This document shows, in pieces, positions 1-8,434 of a stretch of DNA of 64,000 nt (positions are counted from its first letter, which is position 1; every line of letters begins with the position of its first letter). The notes under the pieces were generated by a model. It did no database searches and was not told the DNA's origin. It was given only the letters and a program-made list of their open reading frames with translations. The stretch covers positions 40,801-104,800 of the forward strand of contig CALUPL010000036.1 in the NCBI GenBank assembly GCA_944322635.1, in the 5' to 3' direction. This stretch comes from an uncultured Mailhella sp. GTDB taxonomy: Bacteria > Desulfobacterota > Desulfovibrionia > Desulfovibrionales > Desulfovibrionaceae. A program made the translations under genes and the position numbers.

Positions 1-93
1 AAAAAGGCCCCAGGTCATATGGGAAAAAGGCTTTTCAGCCGGGAAACCGTGGAAAAAGGTCCACAACTTTCCCGCAGATTCCGCCCCGTACTC

Positions 94-1206
94 TCATGAT
101 GCACGCGACTGTTCCAGATTCCGCTTCATGTTCTCTATGCGACGCCAGGACGCTTCAAGCCTCTCACGGCTCACCGCGCCCTCGCGCACCAGATGCATGA
201 GTGCCTGAAAGACCTTGTCGTGCAGCTGAGGATCATAGGAAAGATTGTTGCCGAAAAGCAGAATGTCGTTGCCGGCTTTTACGGCAAGTCTCACCCGCTC
301 TTCAAGGGAACGCCCCCTGGCCACTGCGCCCATCTGAAGATCGTCGCTGATGACCACGCCGTCCCAGCCGAGTTTCCGGCGCAGCAGCTTTTCAACAACC
401 TCAAAGGACAGGGAGGAAGGCAGGCGTGCGTCGAGTCCGCGATGATAGACGTGCGCCACGAGCACCATGCCCGGCCAGCCTCTCTGGAAGGCTTCCACAT
501 AGGGAAGAAGCTCCTCCTTGGTCCATGTTTTCGTCACATCCGGCAGCTCAAGGTGAGAATCCTTGCCGGCGCTGCCGAGTCCGGGAAAATGCTTGAGCGC
601 GGGCAGAACGCCCGCCTCGCGCAGTCCGTCGGCAAAGGCGAGGGCCTGCCGCGTTACCTGCTCACTGCCCGCTCCGAACAGTCTTCCGGCGTCTCCGAGT
701 CCCGGGCTCTGCGAAACGCGGCGCAGATCCACCACCGGTGCAAGATCCACGTTGATGCCTATTTCCGCCATTTCCACTCCAGCCTTGAACCCGAGGACAC
801 GCACTTCATCCTCACTCATGCGTCCCATGGCTTCGGCCGAAGGCAGCGCAAAAAAGCCGCGTTCCGGCTTCAGACGGCATACTTTGCCGCCTTCCTGATC
901 CACGGCCACAAGCAGCGTTCGGGGAGCAACAGACTGAAGGGAAACAATCAGACGCTTCAGCTGTGAGGGAGACTCGACATTATACAGCTCTCCCTTCCGG
1001 CGCCCTTTGTCGAACAGAATGACGCCTCCGATACGCCCCTCGGCTACGGCCTTGAGCACGGATGTCGGGGCCTTCGTTCCATGAAAACCCACCATGATCA
1101 TGGCGCCGACCATCTCTTCCAACGAAGGCGCGCGTGAAGACGCGGCGGCACACGGCCCGGGCAGAAGCCATGCCAGCGCCAGAACAACGATCAGAAGCAA
1201 ACGCAC
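94..1206 (-). CDS. Exported glycoside hydrolase family 3 (NagZ-like beta-N-acetylhexosaminidase)
   Basis: A GH3 enzyme of the NagZ type, expected to cleave N-acetylglucosaminyl linkages in peptidoglycan fragments. Seen: VDQEGGKV, the KHFPGLGSAGKDSH block that in NagZ holds the catalytic loop, and SDDLQMGAV with the expected nucleophile Asp. I chose the GTG at 1206 because a hydrophobic segment (LLLIVVLALAWLLPG) follows directly, giving a Sec signal peptide, and because the end of the upstream tetR gene supplies a GAGGAGG motif. Well-known NagZ enzymes are cytosolic, so the signal peptide suggests a periplasmic version. It follows the TetR gene by 7 nt and is probably co-transcribed with it. 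Substrate is inferred from family only. Confidence 0.85.
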   Translation of the reverse strand: MRLLLIVVLALAWLLPGPCAAASSRAPSLEEMVGAMIMVGFHGTKAPTSVLKAVAEGRIGGVILFDKGRRKGELYNVESPSQLKRLIVSLQSVAPRTLLVAVDQEGGKVCRLKPERGFFALPSAEAMGRMSEDEVRVLGFKAGVEMAEIGINVDLAPVVDLRRVSQSPGLGDAGRLFGAGSEQVTRQALAFADGLREAGVLPALKHFPGLGSAGKDSHLELPDVTKTWTKEELLPYVEAFQRGWPGMVLVAHVYHRGLDARLPSSLSFEVVEKLLRRKLGWDGVVISDDLQMGAVARGRSLEERVRLAVKAGNDILLFGNNLSYDPQLHDKVFQALMHLVREGAVSRERLEASWRRIENMKRNLEQSRAS

Positions 1207-1213
1207 GGAAACC

Positions 1214-1909
1214 TTATTCCTCCTCTTCCTCCCGAGGAGCCACGGCAGGAAGCTCTCCCTTCGCGTAGCGTTCGGAAAAGGCGCGGAGGGCTTCAAAAAG
1301 CAGCAGCTTGAAATGCCTGTTCACATCTTCCTTGCGGTACTCGAATACCGTGGTCAAAGAACGGGCCATGTCGCGCTGTACGCAAAGCATGAGAAGATAC
1401 GGGGCCATCACCGTGATGATGCAGCTTTGCAGCGCCGGATTCTCACGGGGAATACCCGTCAGTTCCGAAAGAAGCGAACCTATGCTCCTTTCCTTGGACA
1501 GCGTGCTTTTCAGAAAATCCACGCCGCCTATGGGCGAAGGGGCAATGAGCTCGTGCGCCCATATCCTTGCATACCAGCTCTGTCCGTCGTAAGCCGCTCC
1601 CATGTAGGCGTCAAGCACTCGTTCCAGCTTTTCCTCCACGGAAAGCTCGGCGGAAGTGATGAGTTCCATCTGTCTTTCATTCACGATGTGCTCATGCACA
1701 TCATCGAGAACGGCGCGGTACAGATCGTCCCGGCTGCCGAAGTAGTAATTGACGGCGGCAATGTTCACGCCCGCCTCACGACATATCATCTTGCTGGTCG
1801 TGTCGGCATAGCCGTGCTCGGCAAACAGCCGCACGGCGGTACCGAGAATCTGACGGCGCGTGGCTTCACCGTCCTCGCGCGAGTGCTTCTTGCGGGAAAA
1901 AAACAGCAT
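1214..1909 (-). CDS. TetR/AcrR regulator with CecR-type C-terminal domain
   Basis: DNA-binding repressor. The N-terminal third has the TetR helix-turn-helix (ATRRQILGTAVRLFAEHGY, then NIAAVNYYFGSRDDLYRAVL); the remainder resembles the CecR/YbiH ligand-binding domain (WYARIWAHELIAPS). The ATG at 1909 is preceded by GAGAGG at good spacing; an in-frame upstream reading is longer but has no comparable ribosome site. A second protein of the same type is encoded at 56093-56773, and both upstream regions share the 11-mer TTTGAATTTGA. It probably co-regulates the downstream GH3 gene; its ligand is unknown. Confidence 0.85.
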   Translation of the reverse strand: MLFFSRKKHSREDGEATRRQILGTAVRLFAEHGYADTTSKMICREAGVNIAAVNYYFGSRDDLYRAVLDDVHEHIVNERQMELITSAELSVEEKLERVLDAYMGAAYDGQSWYARIWAHELIAPSPIGGVDFLKSTLSKERSIGSLLSELTGIPRENPALQSCIITVMAPYLLMLCVQRDMARSLTTVFEYRKEDVNRHFKLLLFEALRAFSERYAKGELPAVAPREEEEE

Positions 1910-2003
1910 ACGGGAAAACCTCTCGTCAGGGAACGCTGCATCCAGCATACGACAGGAAGGGGCGGGCCGCAACGGCATTTCCCAAAATGCAGCGATGAAA
2001 AAA

Positions 2004-2044
2004 GGGTAAAAAAAGGCTGGGGCATCCTGGACGGCCATGCCCCA
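2004..2044 (-). terminator. Rho-independent terminator-like hairpin with no gene upstream
   Basis: Perfect 8-bp stem TGGGGCAT (2018-2025) / ATGCCCCA (2037-2044). Read on the minus strand it is followed, after GCC, by seven T residues. It lies upstream of tetR, so it would end a minus-strand transcript starting somewhere in 2045-2440, or act as a leader attenuator for tetR. Confidence 0.5.
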
Positions 2045-2218
2045 GAACCTTCACGGCCGCCAAGGGGTGGCAGACATCATGCGTATCTCTTTCATGACAT
2101 CTCGCCGTCCTTCCCCAGAAAGCGGCCCGCGCGACAAAGGAATGGAGAGGTTGTATTCCCGCGCGCACCACGAGCGAAATTCGTCCCGTAAAACGGGAGA
2201 GCGCTGTTTTCAGCAATC

Positions 2219-2240
2219 TCAAATCTAAATTTGAATTTGA
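2219..2240. promoter_or_regulatory. Candidate operator of CecR-type regulator
   Basis: TCAAAT (2219-2224), then two adjacent copies of ATTTGA (2229-2234 and 2235-2240): an inverted plus direct repeat. The 11-mer TTTGAATTTGA at 2230-2240 recurs, reverse-complemented, at 56805-56815 in front of the second CecR-type gene. Operator function is inferred. Confidence 0.45.
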
Positions 2241-2440
2241 ACAACTCCGTTCGTTCTGTCAAGTCAAAAATCACCGGGACACGCCTCATTGCTCCTTCGG
2301 AACGCATGAATATTTTCTGCCAATTCACCTGAAACATTCATAAAAGACAAACAATATCAATATACTGACACCATATTGACAAAACATGAAAACTGGCGGA
2401 TGGCCAAAAGCAGCACTTTCATTTCAAAGGAAAAAGCGCC

Positions 2441-3340
2441 ATGTCCTTTCTTCCATCCGCCAGTAGCAAGGCCACGCTCTTGGGACTCACCGCTCCCGTC
2501 TGCTGGGGCATGTCCGTCGGGCTGGTACGCAGCATCACGGAACAGTTCGGTCTTGCCGCCGGACTGTCCATTCTCTACGTGTCCACCTGCATTTTTCTCG
2601 TGTTCTTTCTCGGCCTGCCGAAACTGAGCGCCTACCCCAAAAAATATCTTTTTCTGGGCATTCCGACGGCCAATGTGTGTTCCGTCTGCTTCTGCCTGTC
2701 GCTGTATCTTTCAGACGGAGGACAGCAGACCGTGGAAGTTGGCATGGTCAACTATCTCTGGCCCTGCCTTGTGGTGCTTTTCGCCGTGCTCTTCAACGGT
2801 CAGAAAGCCAGATGGTGGATTGCCCCGGGCGTTGTCATCAGCTTTCTCGGCGTCATGCTGGTACTCGGCGGCGAAAGGGGGATTCAGCCCGCGGAAATAT
2901 GGATGCACGTGCAGAACAATCCGTGGAGCTACGTGCTGGCCTTTTTCGGTGCAGTGGCCTGGGCCGCCTACTCCAACCTCACAAGGGCATGGTCCAACGG
3001 ACAGAACCCCACGCTCATCGTGTTCGCCATCGACAGCGTCATTTTCACCTCTCTGTGGATTGCCGGTTTCGGCGACATCTCCCATGCCTCGCTCACAGGC
3101 TGGGTGAGCGTCGTCATCGGGGCCGTGGCCATGGGCGGTTCCTACGCCGCATGGAGTTACGGGGTCACAAAAGGCAACATCACCATTCTCGCCATTGCCT
3201 CCTATTTCACTCCGGTGCTCTCCTGTCTGTTCGCCACGGTATGGATAGGCGCGAAGCTCGACGGAGCCTTCTGGCAGGGCGTGTCCGTCATCGTGCTCGG
3301 TTCCCTTCTCTGCTGGAGCTCCACGGTCATGCGCAAATAA
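2441..3340 (+). CDS. yddG: YddG-like aromatic amino acid exporter (DMT/EamA)
   Basis: Ten-helix drug/metabolite transporter; YddG in E. coli exports Phe, Tyr and Trp. It shares YddG-specific stretches rather than only the EamA fold: QQTVEVGMVNYLWPCL, AVLFNGQKARWWIAPG, VLGGERG, YFTPVLSC near the C-terminus and SLLCW at the end. Length (299 aa) matches E. coli YddG. The start at 2441 follows AAAGGAAAAAGCGCC. It is a single gene closed by the terminator at 3368-3402. Its presence in the same window as the attenuated aromatic operons suggests overflow export, but it lies 32 kb away and a regulatory link is not shown. Confidence 0.88.
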   Translation: MSFLPSASSKATLLGLTAPVCWGMSVGLVRSITEQFGLAAGLSILYVSTCIFLVFFLGLPKLSAYPKKYLFLGIPTANVCSVCFCLSLYLSDGGQQTVEVGMVNYLWPCLVVLFAVLFNGQKARWWIAPGVVISFLGVMLVLGGERGIQPAEIWMHVQNNPWSYVLAFFGAVAWAAYSNLTRAWSNGQNPTLIVFAIDSVIFTSLWIAGFGDISHASLTGWVSVVIGAVAMGGSYAAWSYGVTKGNITILAIASYFTPVLSCLFATVWIGAKLDGAFWQGVSVIVLGSLLCWSSTVMRK

Positions 3341-3367
3341 CGCCGTACCGCGCATCAGAACGATACG

Positions 3368-3402
3368 AAAAAGGGGACTCTGAAATGTCGGAGTCCCTTT
3401 TT
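3368..3402. terminator. Bidirectional terminator between yddG and rlmN
   Basis: GGGACTC (3374-3380) / GAGTCCC (3391-3397) flanked by A5 on the left and T5 on the right, so it can end both converging genes. Confidence 0.8.
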
Positions 3403-3447
3403 CCTCTGTTGATGCTGCAGCATTCTCCGTACAACGAATGTCGAAGA

Positions 3448-4545
3448 TCAGCTTTTTCCCGCCGCAGCATCATGAGCGGCGCGAAGCTGGCCGCAGGCCG
3501 CCTCTATGTCCTGTCCCTTGCTCTTGCGCACGATGGCGGTAATGTCCTTGGCCCAGAGAGCCTTTTCAAAGCGCAGAAGCTCTTCCGGCGAAGGGGCGCG
3601 ATACTCCGTACCCGGCGTGGGATTGTAGGGAATGAGATTCAGCTTTGCCTTGAGACGCGCACATATGCGGGCAAGCTGCCGGACGTGCTCCGGCTGGTCG
3701 TTGACCCCGGCAATCACAAGATACTCAAGGGTGATGCGCTCCCTCGTCTTGAGAGGATACTCTTCCAGAGCGCCGATAAGTTCCTCGAGCGGCCAGCTTG
3801 CGGCGCGTGGCATGAGCTTTTCACGGAGCTCCTGATTGGGCGCATGCAGCGACACCGCAAGAAAAGCCAGTCCGCTGTCGCCGAATTCCCTCATGCCGGA
3901 CTTGATGCCGCAGGTGGAAACCGTGATGCGGCGCGGAGAAAAGGCCAGCCCTCTGGGATGCTCCAAAGTGCGCAGGGAATCCATGACCGTGGAAAGATTA
4001 AGCAGAGGCTCACCCATCCCCATATAAACGAGATTGCGGATGATGGGACGTTCCGGCTGAGTATCGTGCACATAGGCGCGCGCCACCTGTACCTGACCGA
4101 GGATCTCCCCCATGGTCATGTTGCGCCTGAATCCGAGCTTGCCCGTGCTGCAGAAGGAACATGCCATGGCGCAGCCCACCTGCGTGGACACACACTGCGT
4201 CATGCGCACGGAAAGATCATTGGGCCTCTTGGGGGCGTCACTGGGAATGAGCACCGTTTCCACGAGCTCACCGTCGGCAAGCTCAAGCAGAAACTTGGTG
4301 GTTCCGTCGGAACTTACGCGCACGTCGGCAATGGAAGGCCAGCGAATTTCGGCAATTTCCGCCAGCTTTGCCCTGTCGTTCTGGGAAATGTCGGTCATGG
4401 CCTCAAAGCCGGACACGTTCTTCACCCATATCCACTGCCATATCTGCACGGCACGGAATTTCTTGAATCCCAGCTCCTCCATGACGAAACGTTCAAGAGC
4501 GGGATACGGCAGATCGCAGAGATTCACTTTGCTTGAGGTGGACAT
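3448..4545 (-). CDS. rlmN: Dual-specificity rRNA/tRNA adenine-C2 methyltransferase RlmN
   Basis: Radical-SAM enzyme that methylates C2 of A2503 in 23S rRNA and A37 in some tRNAs. The CxxxCxxC cluster motif is seen as CAMACSFC, preceded by CVSTQVGC; GMGEPLLN and the C-terminal NLIPYNPTPG block are typical, as is the late resolving-Cys region (EAACGQL). ATG at 4545 chosen because GAGG lies 7 nt upstream. 365 aa is normal. It is followed on the opposite strand end by the shared terminator at 3368-3402. Confidence 0.95.
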   Translation of the reverse strand: MSTSSKVNLCDLPYPALERFVMEELGFKKFRAVQIWQWIWVKNVSGFEAMTDISQNDRAKLAEIAEIRWPSIADVRVSSDGTTKFLLELADGELVETVLIPSDAPKRPNDLSVRMTQCVSTQVGCAMACSFCSTGKLGFRRNMTMGEILGQVQVARAYVHDTQPERPIIRNLVYMGMGEPLLNLSTVMDSLRTLEHPRGLAFSPRRITVSTCGIKSGMREFGDSGLAFLAVSLHAPNQELREKLMPRAASWPLEELIGALEEYPLKTRERITLEYLVIAGVNDQPEHVRQLARICARLKAKLNLIPYNPTPGTEYRAPSPEELLRFEKALWAKDITAIVRKSKGQDIEAACGQLRAAHDAAAGKS

Positions 4546-4643
4546 GAACAATCCTCGGCCGCCGTGCGGTCAGTTGCTTGATCGTTTGAATGTCGCCCCA
4601 AAAGGCGGCATCGCATAATAAAAATTCGGCTCTTCGTCCGACC

Positions 4644-4674
4644 CGGAGAAGAAACAGATTTCGTTTCTTCTCCG
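4644..4674. repeat. 12-bp inverted repeat between dus and rlmN
   Basis: CGGAGAAGAAAC (4644-4655) / GTTTCTTCTCCG (4663-4674), loop 7 nt. No T-run on either side, so it may be an RNA-processing or transcript-stabilising hairpin rather than a terminator. Confidence 0.6.
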
Positions 4675-4699
4675 AATGTACCGCCAACAGAAGTCTCTG

Positions 4700-5773
4700 T
4701 CAGCCCAGATAGCGGTTCAGGATGTCGTCGAGTTCATCCCAGCTGCGGCAGGATACGATTTCCTGTCGCAGTGCCCGTGCGCCGTCGAGATTTTTAACAT
4801 AGCGCGGCACGAACGTGCGCATTTTCAAAAGCGCATGCTCCGGCGCATAGCGACGGGCCAGCGCAGCATGACGACGTATGACCGCAAAAAGTGCAGCACT
4901 GTCGGCCGGCAGATCATCAAGCACGTCGCAGGCGTGCTGAGCATCGAGCGTTCTGCCCTCCTCGCAGGCTATGCCTGACCCCTTCGGAAGATCTCCTTCC
5001 AGGGCACCGCCGGCAATCAGCCTTCCGTGTTCGGCAAATACGGCCGGATTCTTGAGCGCTCCACGCGCATACATGACGGATGCGGCACCTGTTTCCCTGA
5101 TGGTGCGCACACCATCGGCCGCAGTAAAAAGATCGCCGCTCGCAATCACGGGAACGGAAAGCTCATGGGCGAGTTCGGCCACGGCCGAATGCCTGGGCCT
5201 TCCGGAAAATCCCTGAACGGCATGCCTGGGGTGCAGCGTTATCCATCCGGCCCCAAGATCGGCCAGACGGCGGGCAAGCTCCAGATAGACTTCATGTTCC
5301 TCGTCCCAGCCGAGACGTATCTTGAACCCTACTCTCCCCGGCCCGGCCGCCCGAATGACGGCTTCGGCCACGCGCAGTGCGCCCGGCACATCGCGCAGCA
5401 TGGCCGCTCCCGCGCCCGTTTTCGTCACCTTGGGAACGGAACAGCCCATGTTCACATCGAACCAGGAAAATCCCCTGTGACGAAGAATGAGAACGGCCTG
5501 CTCCATGAACTCGACCTCGGCCCCGAAAATCTGCACCACCAGCGGGTGATCACAAACCGAGCTTCCGTCTTCCAGAGCGTCCCCTTCCAAACTTGTAGTG
5601 GCAAGAAGCTCCTCGGTATTACGTCCCCCGTACACAAGCCCCTTGGCACTCACCATTTCTGTGCAGCATACGGCGGCCCCCAGTTCTCGGCACAAAAGCC
5701 GGAAGGGAAGATCGGACCAGCCTGCAAGAGGCGCAAGCCACGGAGCATCGGGACGAATGGGAAGTTCTGACAT
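4700..5773 (-). CDS. dus: tRNA-dihydrouridine synthase
   Basis: FMN enzyme reducing uridine to dihydrouridine in tRNA D-loops. Seen: LAPLAGWSDLPFR at the N-terminus, NMGCSVPKVTKTGAG containing the proton-donating Cys, HPRHAVQGFSG, and the phosphate-binding VIASGDLFTA. ATG at 5773 has AGGA 8 nt upstream. 357 aa is slightly longer than most members (about 320-340). The DusB/NifR3 group seems most likely but the subtype is not secure. It lies upstream of rlmN on the same strand, so the two translation-modification genes may be co-transcribed. Confidence 0.9.
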   Translation of the reverse strand: MSELPIRPDAPWLAPLAGWSDLPFRLLCRELGAAVCCTEMVSAKGLVYGGRNTEELLATTSLEGDALEDGSSVCDHPLVVQIFGAEVEFMEQAVLILRHRGFSWFDVNMGCSVPKVTKTGAGAAMLRDVPGALRVAEAVIRAAGPGRVGFKIRLGWDEEHEVYLELARRLADLGAGWITLHPRHAVQGFSGRPRHSAVAELAHELSVPVIASGDLFTAADGVRTIRETGAASVMYARGALKNPAVFAEHGRLIAGGALEGDLPKGSGIACEEGRTLDAQHACDVLDDLPADSAALFAVIRRHAALARRYAPEHALLKMRTFVPRYVKNLDGARALRQEIVSCRSWDELDDILNRYLG

Positions 5774-6065
5774 GGACCATCCTGAAAACATGAATTTCCG
5801 AAGCCTGGGCTACGGAAACGAAAAACTGTGCGGGGAAAATTATCATCACCCGGAGAGACGGAAAAAAGCATCAGGCATGGTGAGAGGAGCAGGCGGCATC
5901 CGAACTCTCATACCCACGAAAAAAATCCGGGCAGACATTACTTTCTGTCTGTTGCTTCGCACAGCTTCCGGTACGACCGCGCGTAAAAACAACCTGAGTC
6001 ATCACTCCCGGGCATTTTCGGCGTTATGCATAGCAGGCGAAGGGGGCTTATGGCAAGGCGGCGTT

Positions 6066-6866
6066 TTACGATTCGTGATTTTCAAAACGGGAAGAGCGTG
6101 CCAGCACGGCGACATCCACGCTTACGGCTCCTGCCGAAAGCAGGCACTCCGCAGCTCTCCTCAGGGTTGCGCCCGTCGTGCACACGTCGTCCACAAGAAG
6201 TGTACGCAAGCCCCTGGCATCAGCACATCCGAAAGGCTGCTTCAATTTCTGTCGCTCTTCCCGGTTCAAAAGCTCCTGCGGCGTCACCGAGCGGATTTTA
6301 GTCAGAAGATCCGATCTTACGGGCACTCCCAGCGCCGCAGACACGGGACGAACAATCTCCCTGCACTGATTGAAGCCCCTCTCATGCAGCCTGCATCCAT
6401 CCAGCGGCATGGGAACAATAACGTCCGGCTTTGCCGTCACCGCATAGTGCTCGACGCAAAGCGCCGCCAGCAAATGGCCGAGCGCCTCTGCACAGGCCAG
6501 AGAACCGCCGAACTTCATGCGCAGGACAAGTTCCCGCAGCAATCCGCCGTACACGCCGAAAAACAGAAAATCGTTCCATGGCGGCGTACGGACAAGACAC
6601 TGCCCGCAGGGGGCGCAGGGAGCTTCTTCCCATACCGACGGCTCTCCGCAGTACGGACAGAAGCCCGTCCTGCGGCGCTTCATCTTCTTTCTGCATTCCG
6701 AACAGAAAAAACGGCTCAGAACGCCTTCCGGCGTGTTTTCCCTCTCTGCGTCCGGTTCAAAGGGTTCGCGGCAGGCCACGCAGCGGCGCTCCCAGAAACC
6801 GAACAGACGAAGTGCTTCGGCGGCGCAGTTCCCAGCTGCCTCGCTCATGCCGCCGAACATCTTCAC
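6066..6866 (-). CDS. ComF-family phosphoribosyltransferase-like protein
   Basis: Double-zinc-ribbon N-terminus (CVACREPF, FCSECRKK, FCPYCGEP, CAPCGQC) followed by a type I phosphoribosyltransferase fold with the PRPP motif LLVDDVCTTGATL near residue 220. ComF proteins act in competence in Gram-positives and Haemophilus; their role here is unclear. A GTG start at 6866 is preferred: GGGAGG lies 8 nt upstream and the codon overlaps the upstream stop (GTGA), indicating translational coupling to the flavoprotein gene. 266 aa is close to the family norm. Confidence 0.85.
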   Translation of the reverse strand: MKMFGGMSEAAGNCAAEALRLFGFWERRCVACREPFEPDAERENTPEGVLSRFFCSECRKKMKRRRTGFCPYCGEPSVWEEAPCAPCGQCLVRTPPWNDFLFFGVYGGLLRELVLRMKFGGSLACAEALGHLLAALCVEHYAVTAKPDVIVPMPLDGCRLHERGFNQCREIVRPVSAALGVPVRSDLLTKIRSVTPQELLNREERQKLKQPFGCADARGLRTLLVDDVCTTGATLRRAAECLLSAGAVSVDVAVLARSSRFENHES

Positions 6867-7435
6867 AGGCCGTGCCTCCCGGCCAGATTTCCGGCGAACT
6901 CTGCAATACGGGTGCAGGCTTCCCCGCTGGACGCAAGGTCACCCGGCCTGTCCAAACCGTAAATCCGCAAAGGATCCTCCCACGTCAGTCCCAGCGCGAG
7001 CGCCATGTAGCGAAACGTTCGTTCCGCCCCCTCAAAAAGCTTGTCACCGCGAAGACGTGCGCCGAAAAGAACAGCCGTCACGGCTTTTCCCCGTCCCGGT
7101 TTTTCCCCGCAGGTCCAGAAGCACTGGGCTCGATCTATCCACGCCTTGGCCTGGGCGGGTACATGATAAAAGTACACCGGAGAGACAATAACGCTGATCG
7201 GCGCGGCGAACATGGCGTCAAACAATTTTCTTGCACCGTCGCCCGGGGCATCGAGAGTGCATTGCCCGGGATGTGCGTCGCAGTATCCGCAGGAAATGCA
7301 CGGGTGTACTCCCTCATCCGCAATACGCCACGTGCGGCACGGCACACTCAAGCTCTGCTTCAGAAGGGCAACGGCCGCATCACTGTTGCCGCCCCTTCTC
7401 GGACTGCACGAAGCAAGAAAGACCGGAGCCGTCAT
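6863..7435 (-). CDS. Flavodoxin-fold iron-sulfur-flavoprotein-like NADPH:FMN reductase
   Basis: Flavodoxin-like fold beginning ASCSPRRGGNSD (phosphate loop for FMN). A compact Cys motif, CISCGYCDAHPGQC (C-X2-C-X2-C-X5-C, about residues 46-59), matches the 4Fe-4S motif of archaeal iron-sulfur flavoproteins. SPVYFYHVPAQAKAWIDR is the usual FMN-contact and dimer loop. Strong ribosome site AGGAGGGGGC before the ATG. Likely a small electron-transfer or reductase protein; the partner is unknown. The stop overlaps the comF start. Confidence 0.82.
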   Translation of the reverse strand: MTAPVFLASCSPRRGGNSDAAVALLKQSLSVPCRTWRIADEGVHPCISCGYCDAHPGQCTLDAPGDGARKLFDAMFAAPISVIVSPVYFYHVPAQAKAWIDRAQCFWTCGEKPGRGKAVTAVLFGARLRGDKLFEGAERTFRYMALALGLTWEDPLRIYGLDRPGDLASSGEACTRIAEFAGNLAGRHGL

Positions 7436-7603
7436 GCCCCCTCCTCATGATTCTTCGACCGCAATCGGCCGGGACGAAAAACCGGCACGCACGACGGAGC
7501 CTTCATCAACGTTTTTTCTGATCTTCAGGGCGAGACCTTCCGACCCCTTTCCCGCATTCAGCGCCGGCATCACCGGAAAAAAGCAACCGTTGGCCGGGCA
7601 AGC

Positions 7604-8218
7604 TCAGCCCCGGCAGCAGCAGTTGTGCACCTTCTCGTAACCGATGCTCGTTTCCGGCCCGTGTCCGGGATACACCACCACGTTGTCGGGAAGAGTGTAA
7701 ATGCTCTCCCGCAGAGACGTCACAAGCTTTCCGCCGTCGCCGCCGGGAAGGTCGGTGCGTCCCACGGAACGGAAAAACAAAAGATCCCCTGTGATCACAA
7801 GTCCGAGGTCGGCGAAGTAATAGCAGAGACTTCCTTCGGAATGTCCCGGCGTATGAATGACGCGGCAGGACAGACTGCCCCAGGAAATCTCGCCCGGAGC
7901 GAGAATCTCCGCTTCAAAGGGCTTCAAATTCATGCCGAAGCACATGCCCTTGCACAGAAGAAGCCCTCGCTCCTCCCAGTCCTCCGCTCCCACGAGCGGC
8001 AGAAAACCCGTGGCCCGGGTCATGTCGGCGCAGCCTATGCAATGGTCGCAGTGCAGATGCGTAAGAGCCACGGCACGCAGGGTAAGCCGATTTTCGGCAA
8101 GGCTCTTCAATACCAGGTCCGTATCGTCGGAAGGGTCGAATACTACGGCATCCCTGCCGTTATGCACGATATAGCAGTTCGCTTCCAGCGGACCGAAAGG
8201 AAGGGTAATGACGGGCAT
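7604..8218 (-). CDS. Metallo-beta-lactamase-fold hydrolase (glyoxalase II-like)
   Basis: Binuclear-metal hydrolase. HLHCDHCIG is the HxHxDH metal motif; VIHTPGHSEGSLCYY, the ITGDLLF aspartate and YPGHGPETS complete the site. The start at 8218 (MPVITLPFG) is set by AAGGAG and by family alignment; a longer in-frame extension upstream looks non-coding. At 204 aa it lacks the C-terminal helical domain of true glyoxalase II, so it belongs to the short YcbL-like group. The C-terminus is Cys-rich (NCCCRG). Substrate unknown. Confidence 0.88.
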   Translation of the reverse strand: MPVITLPFGPLEANCYIVHNGRDAVVFDPSDDTDLVLKSLAENRLTLRAVALTHLHCDHCIGCADMTRATGFLPLVGAEDWEERGLLLCKGMCFGMNLKPFEAEILAPGEISWGSLSCRVIHTPGHSEGSLCYYFADLGLVITGDLLFFRSVGRTDLPGGDGGKLVTSLRESIYTLPDNVVVYPGHGPETSIGYEKVHNCCCRG

Positions 8219-8390
8219 GGAAGTCTCCTTGGAATCTGTTGTCGTTGCACGCCTGCCCCGCCGGTTCCGACAGAGCCGCGCAGAAACATCCGCGTCTGCG
8301 GCCTGCCCGCGTTGTGCCGCAAAAACGCTTTCATGAAAATCTGCGGCGGCGGACTCTCCTGCCTTATCCTGTTTGCCCGTCTTTCGCAAT

Positions 8391-8420
8391 GAAAAGGCCC
8401 CGGCTTCCCGGGGCCTTTGT
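8391..8420 (-). terminator. Terminator of pdxST
   Basis: AAAGGCCCCGG (8393-8403) / CCGGGGCCTTT (8408-8418) with a 4-nt loop, followed on the minus strand by TTTTC. It lies 17 nt past the pdxT stop. Confidence 0.8.
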
Positions 8421-8434
8421 GCCGCATGACCGCT

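Larger units (their letters stand above)
1910..2440. other. Gene-free interval between tetR and yddG-like gene
   Basis: No convincing gene here. The 81-codon minus-strand frame at 2092-2337 has no ribosome site and no family signature. The interval is AT-rich from about 2220 on. It holds a minus-strand terminator-like hairpin (2004-2044), a TetR-operator-like repeat (2219-2240), and a weak dyad CAATAT/ATATTG (2352-2378) just before yddG. Confidence 0.6.

Noticed and set aside
2677..4536. 619-codon plus-strand open frame across yddG and rlmN
   Set aside because: Overlaps yddG in another frame and is antisense to rlmN; both overlapped genes have clear family motifs.
5870..5925. tRNA-like 3' end (TGGTGAGAGGAG...ATCCGAACTCTC) between dus and comF
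   Set aside because: The spacing of acceptor stem, T-stem and T-loop is wrong and no cloverleaf can be drawn; at most a degenerate remnant.
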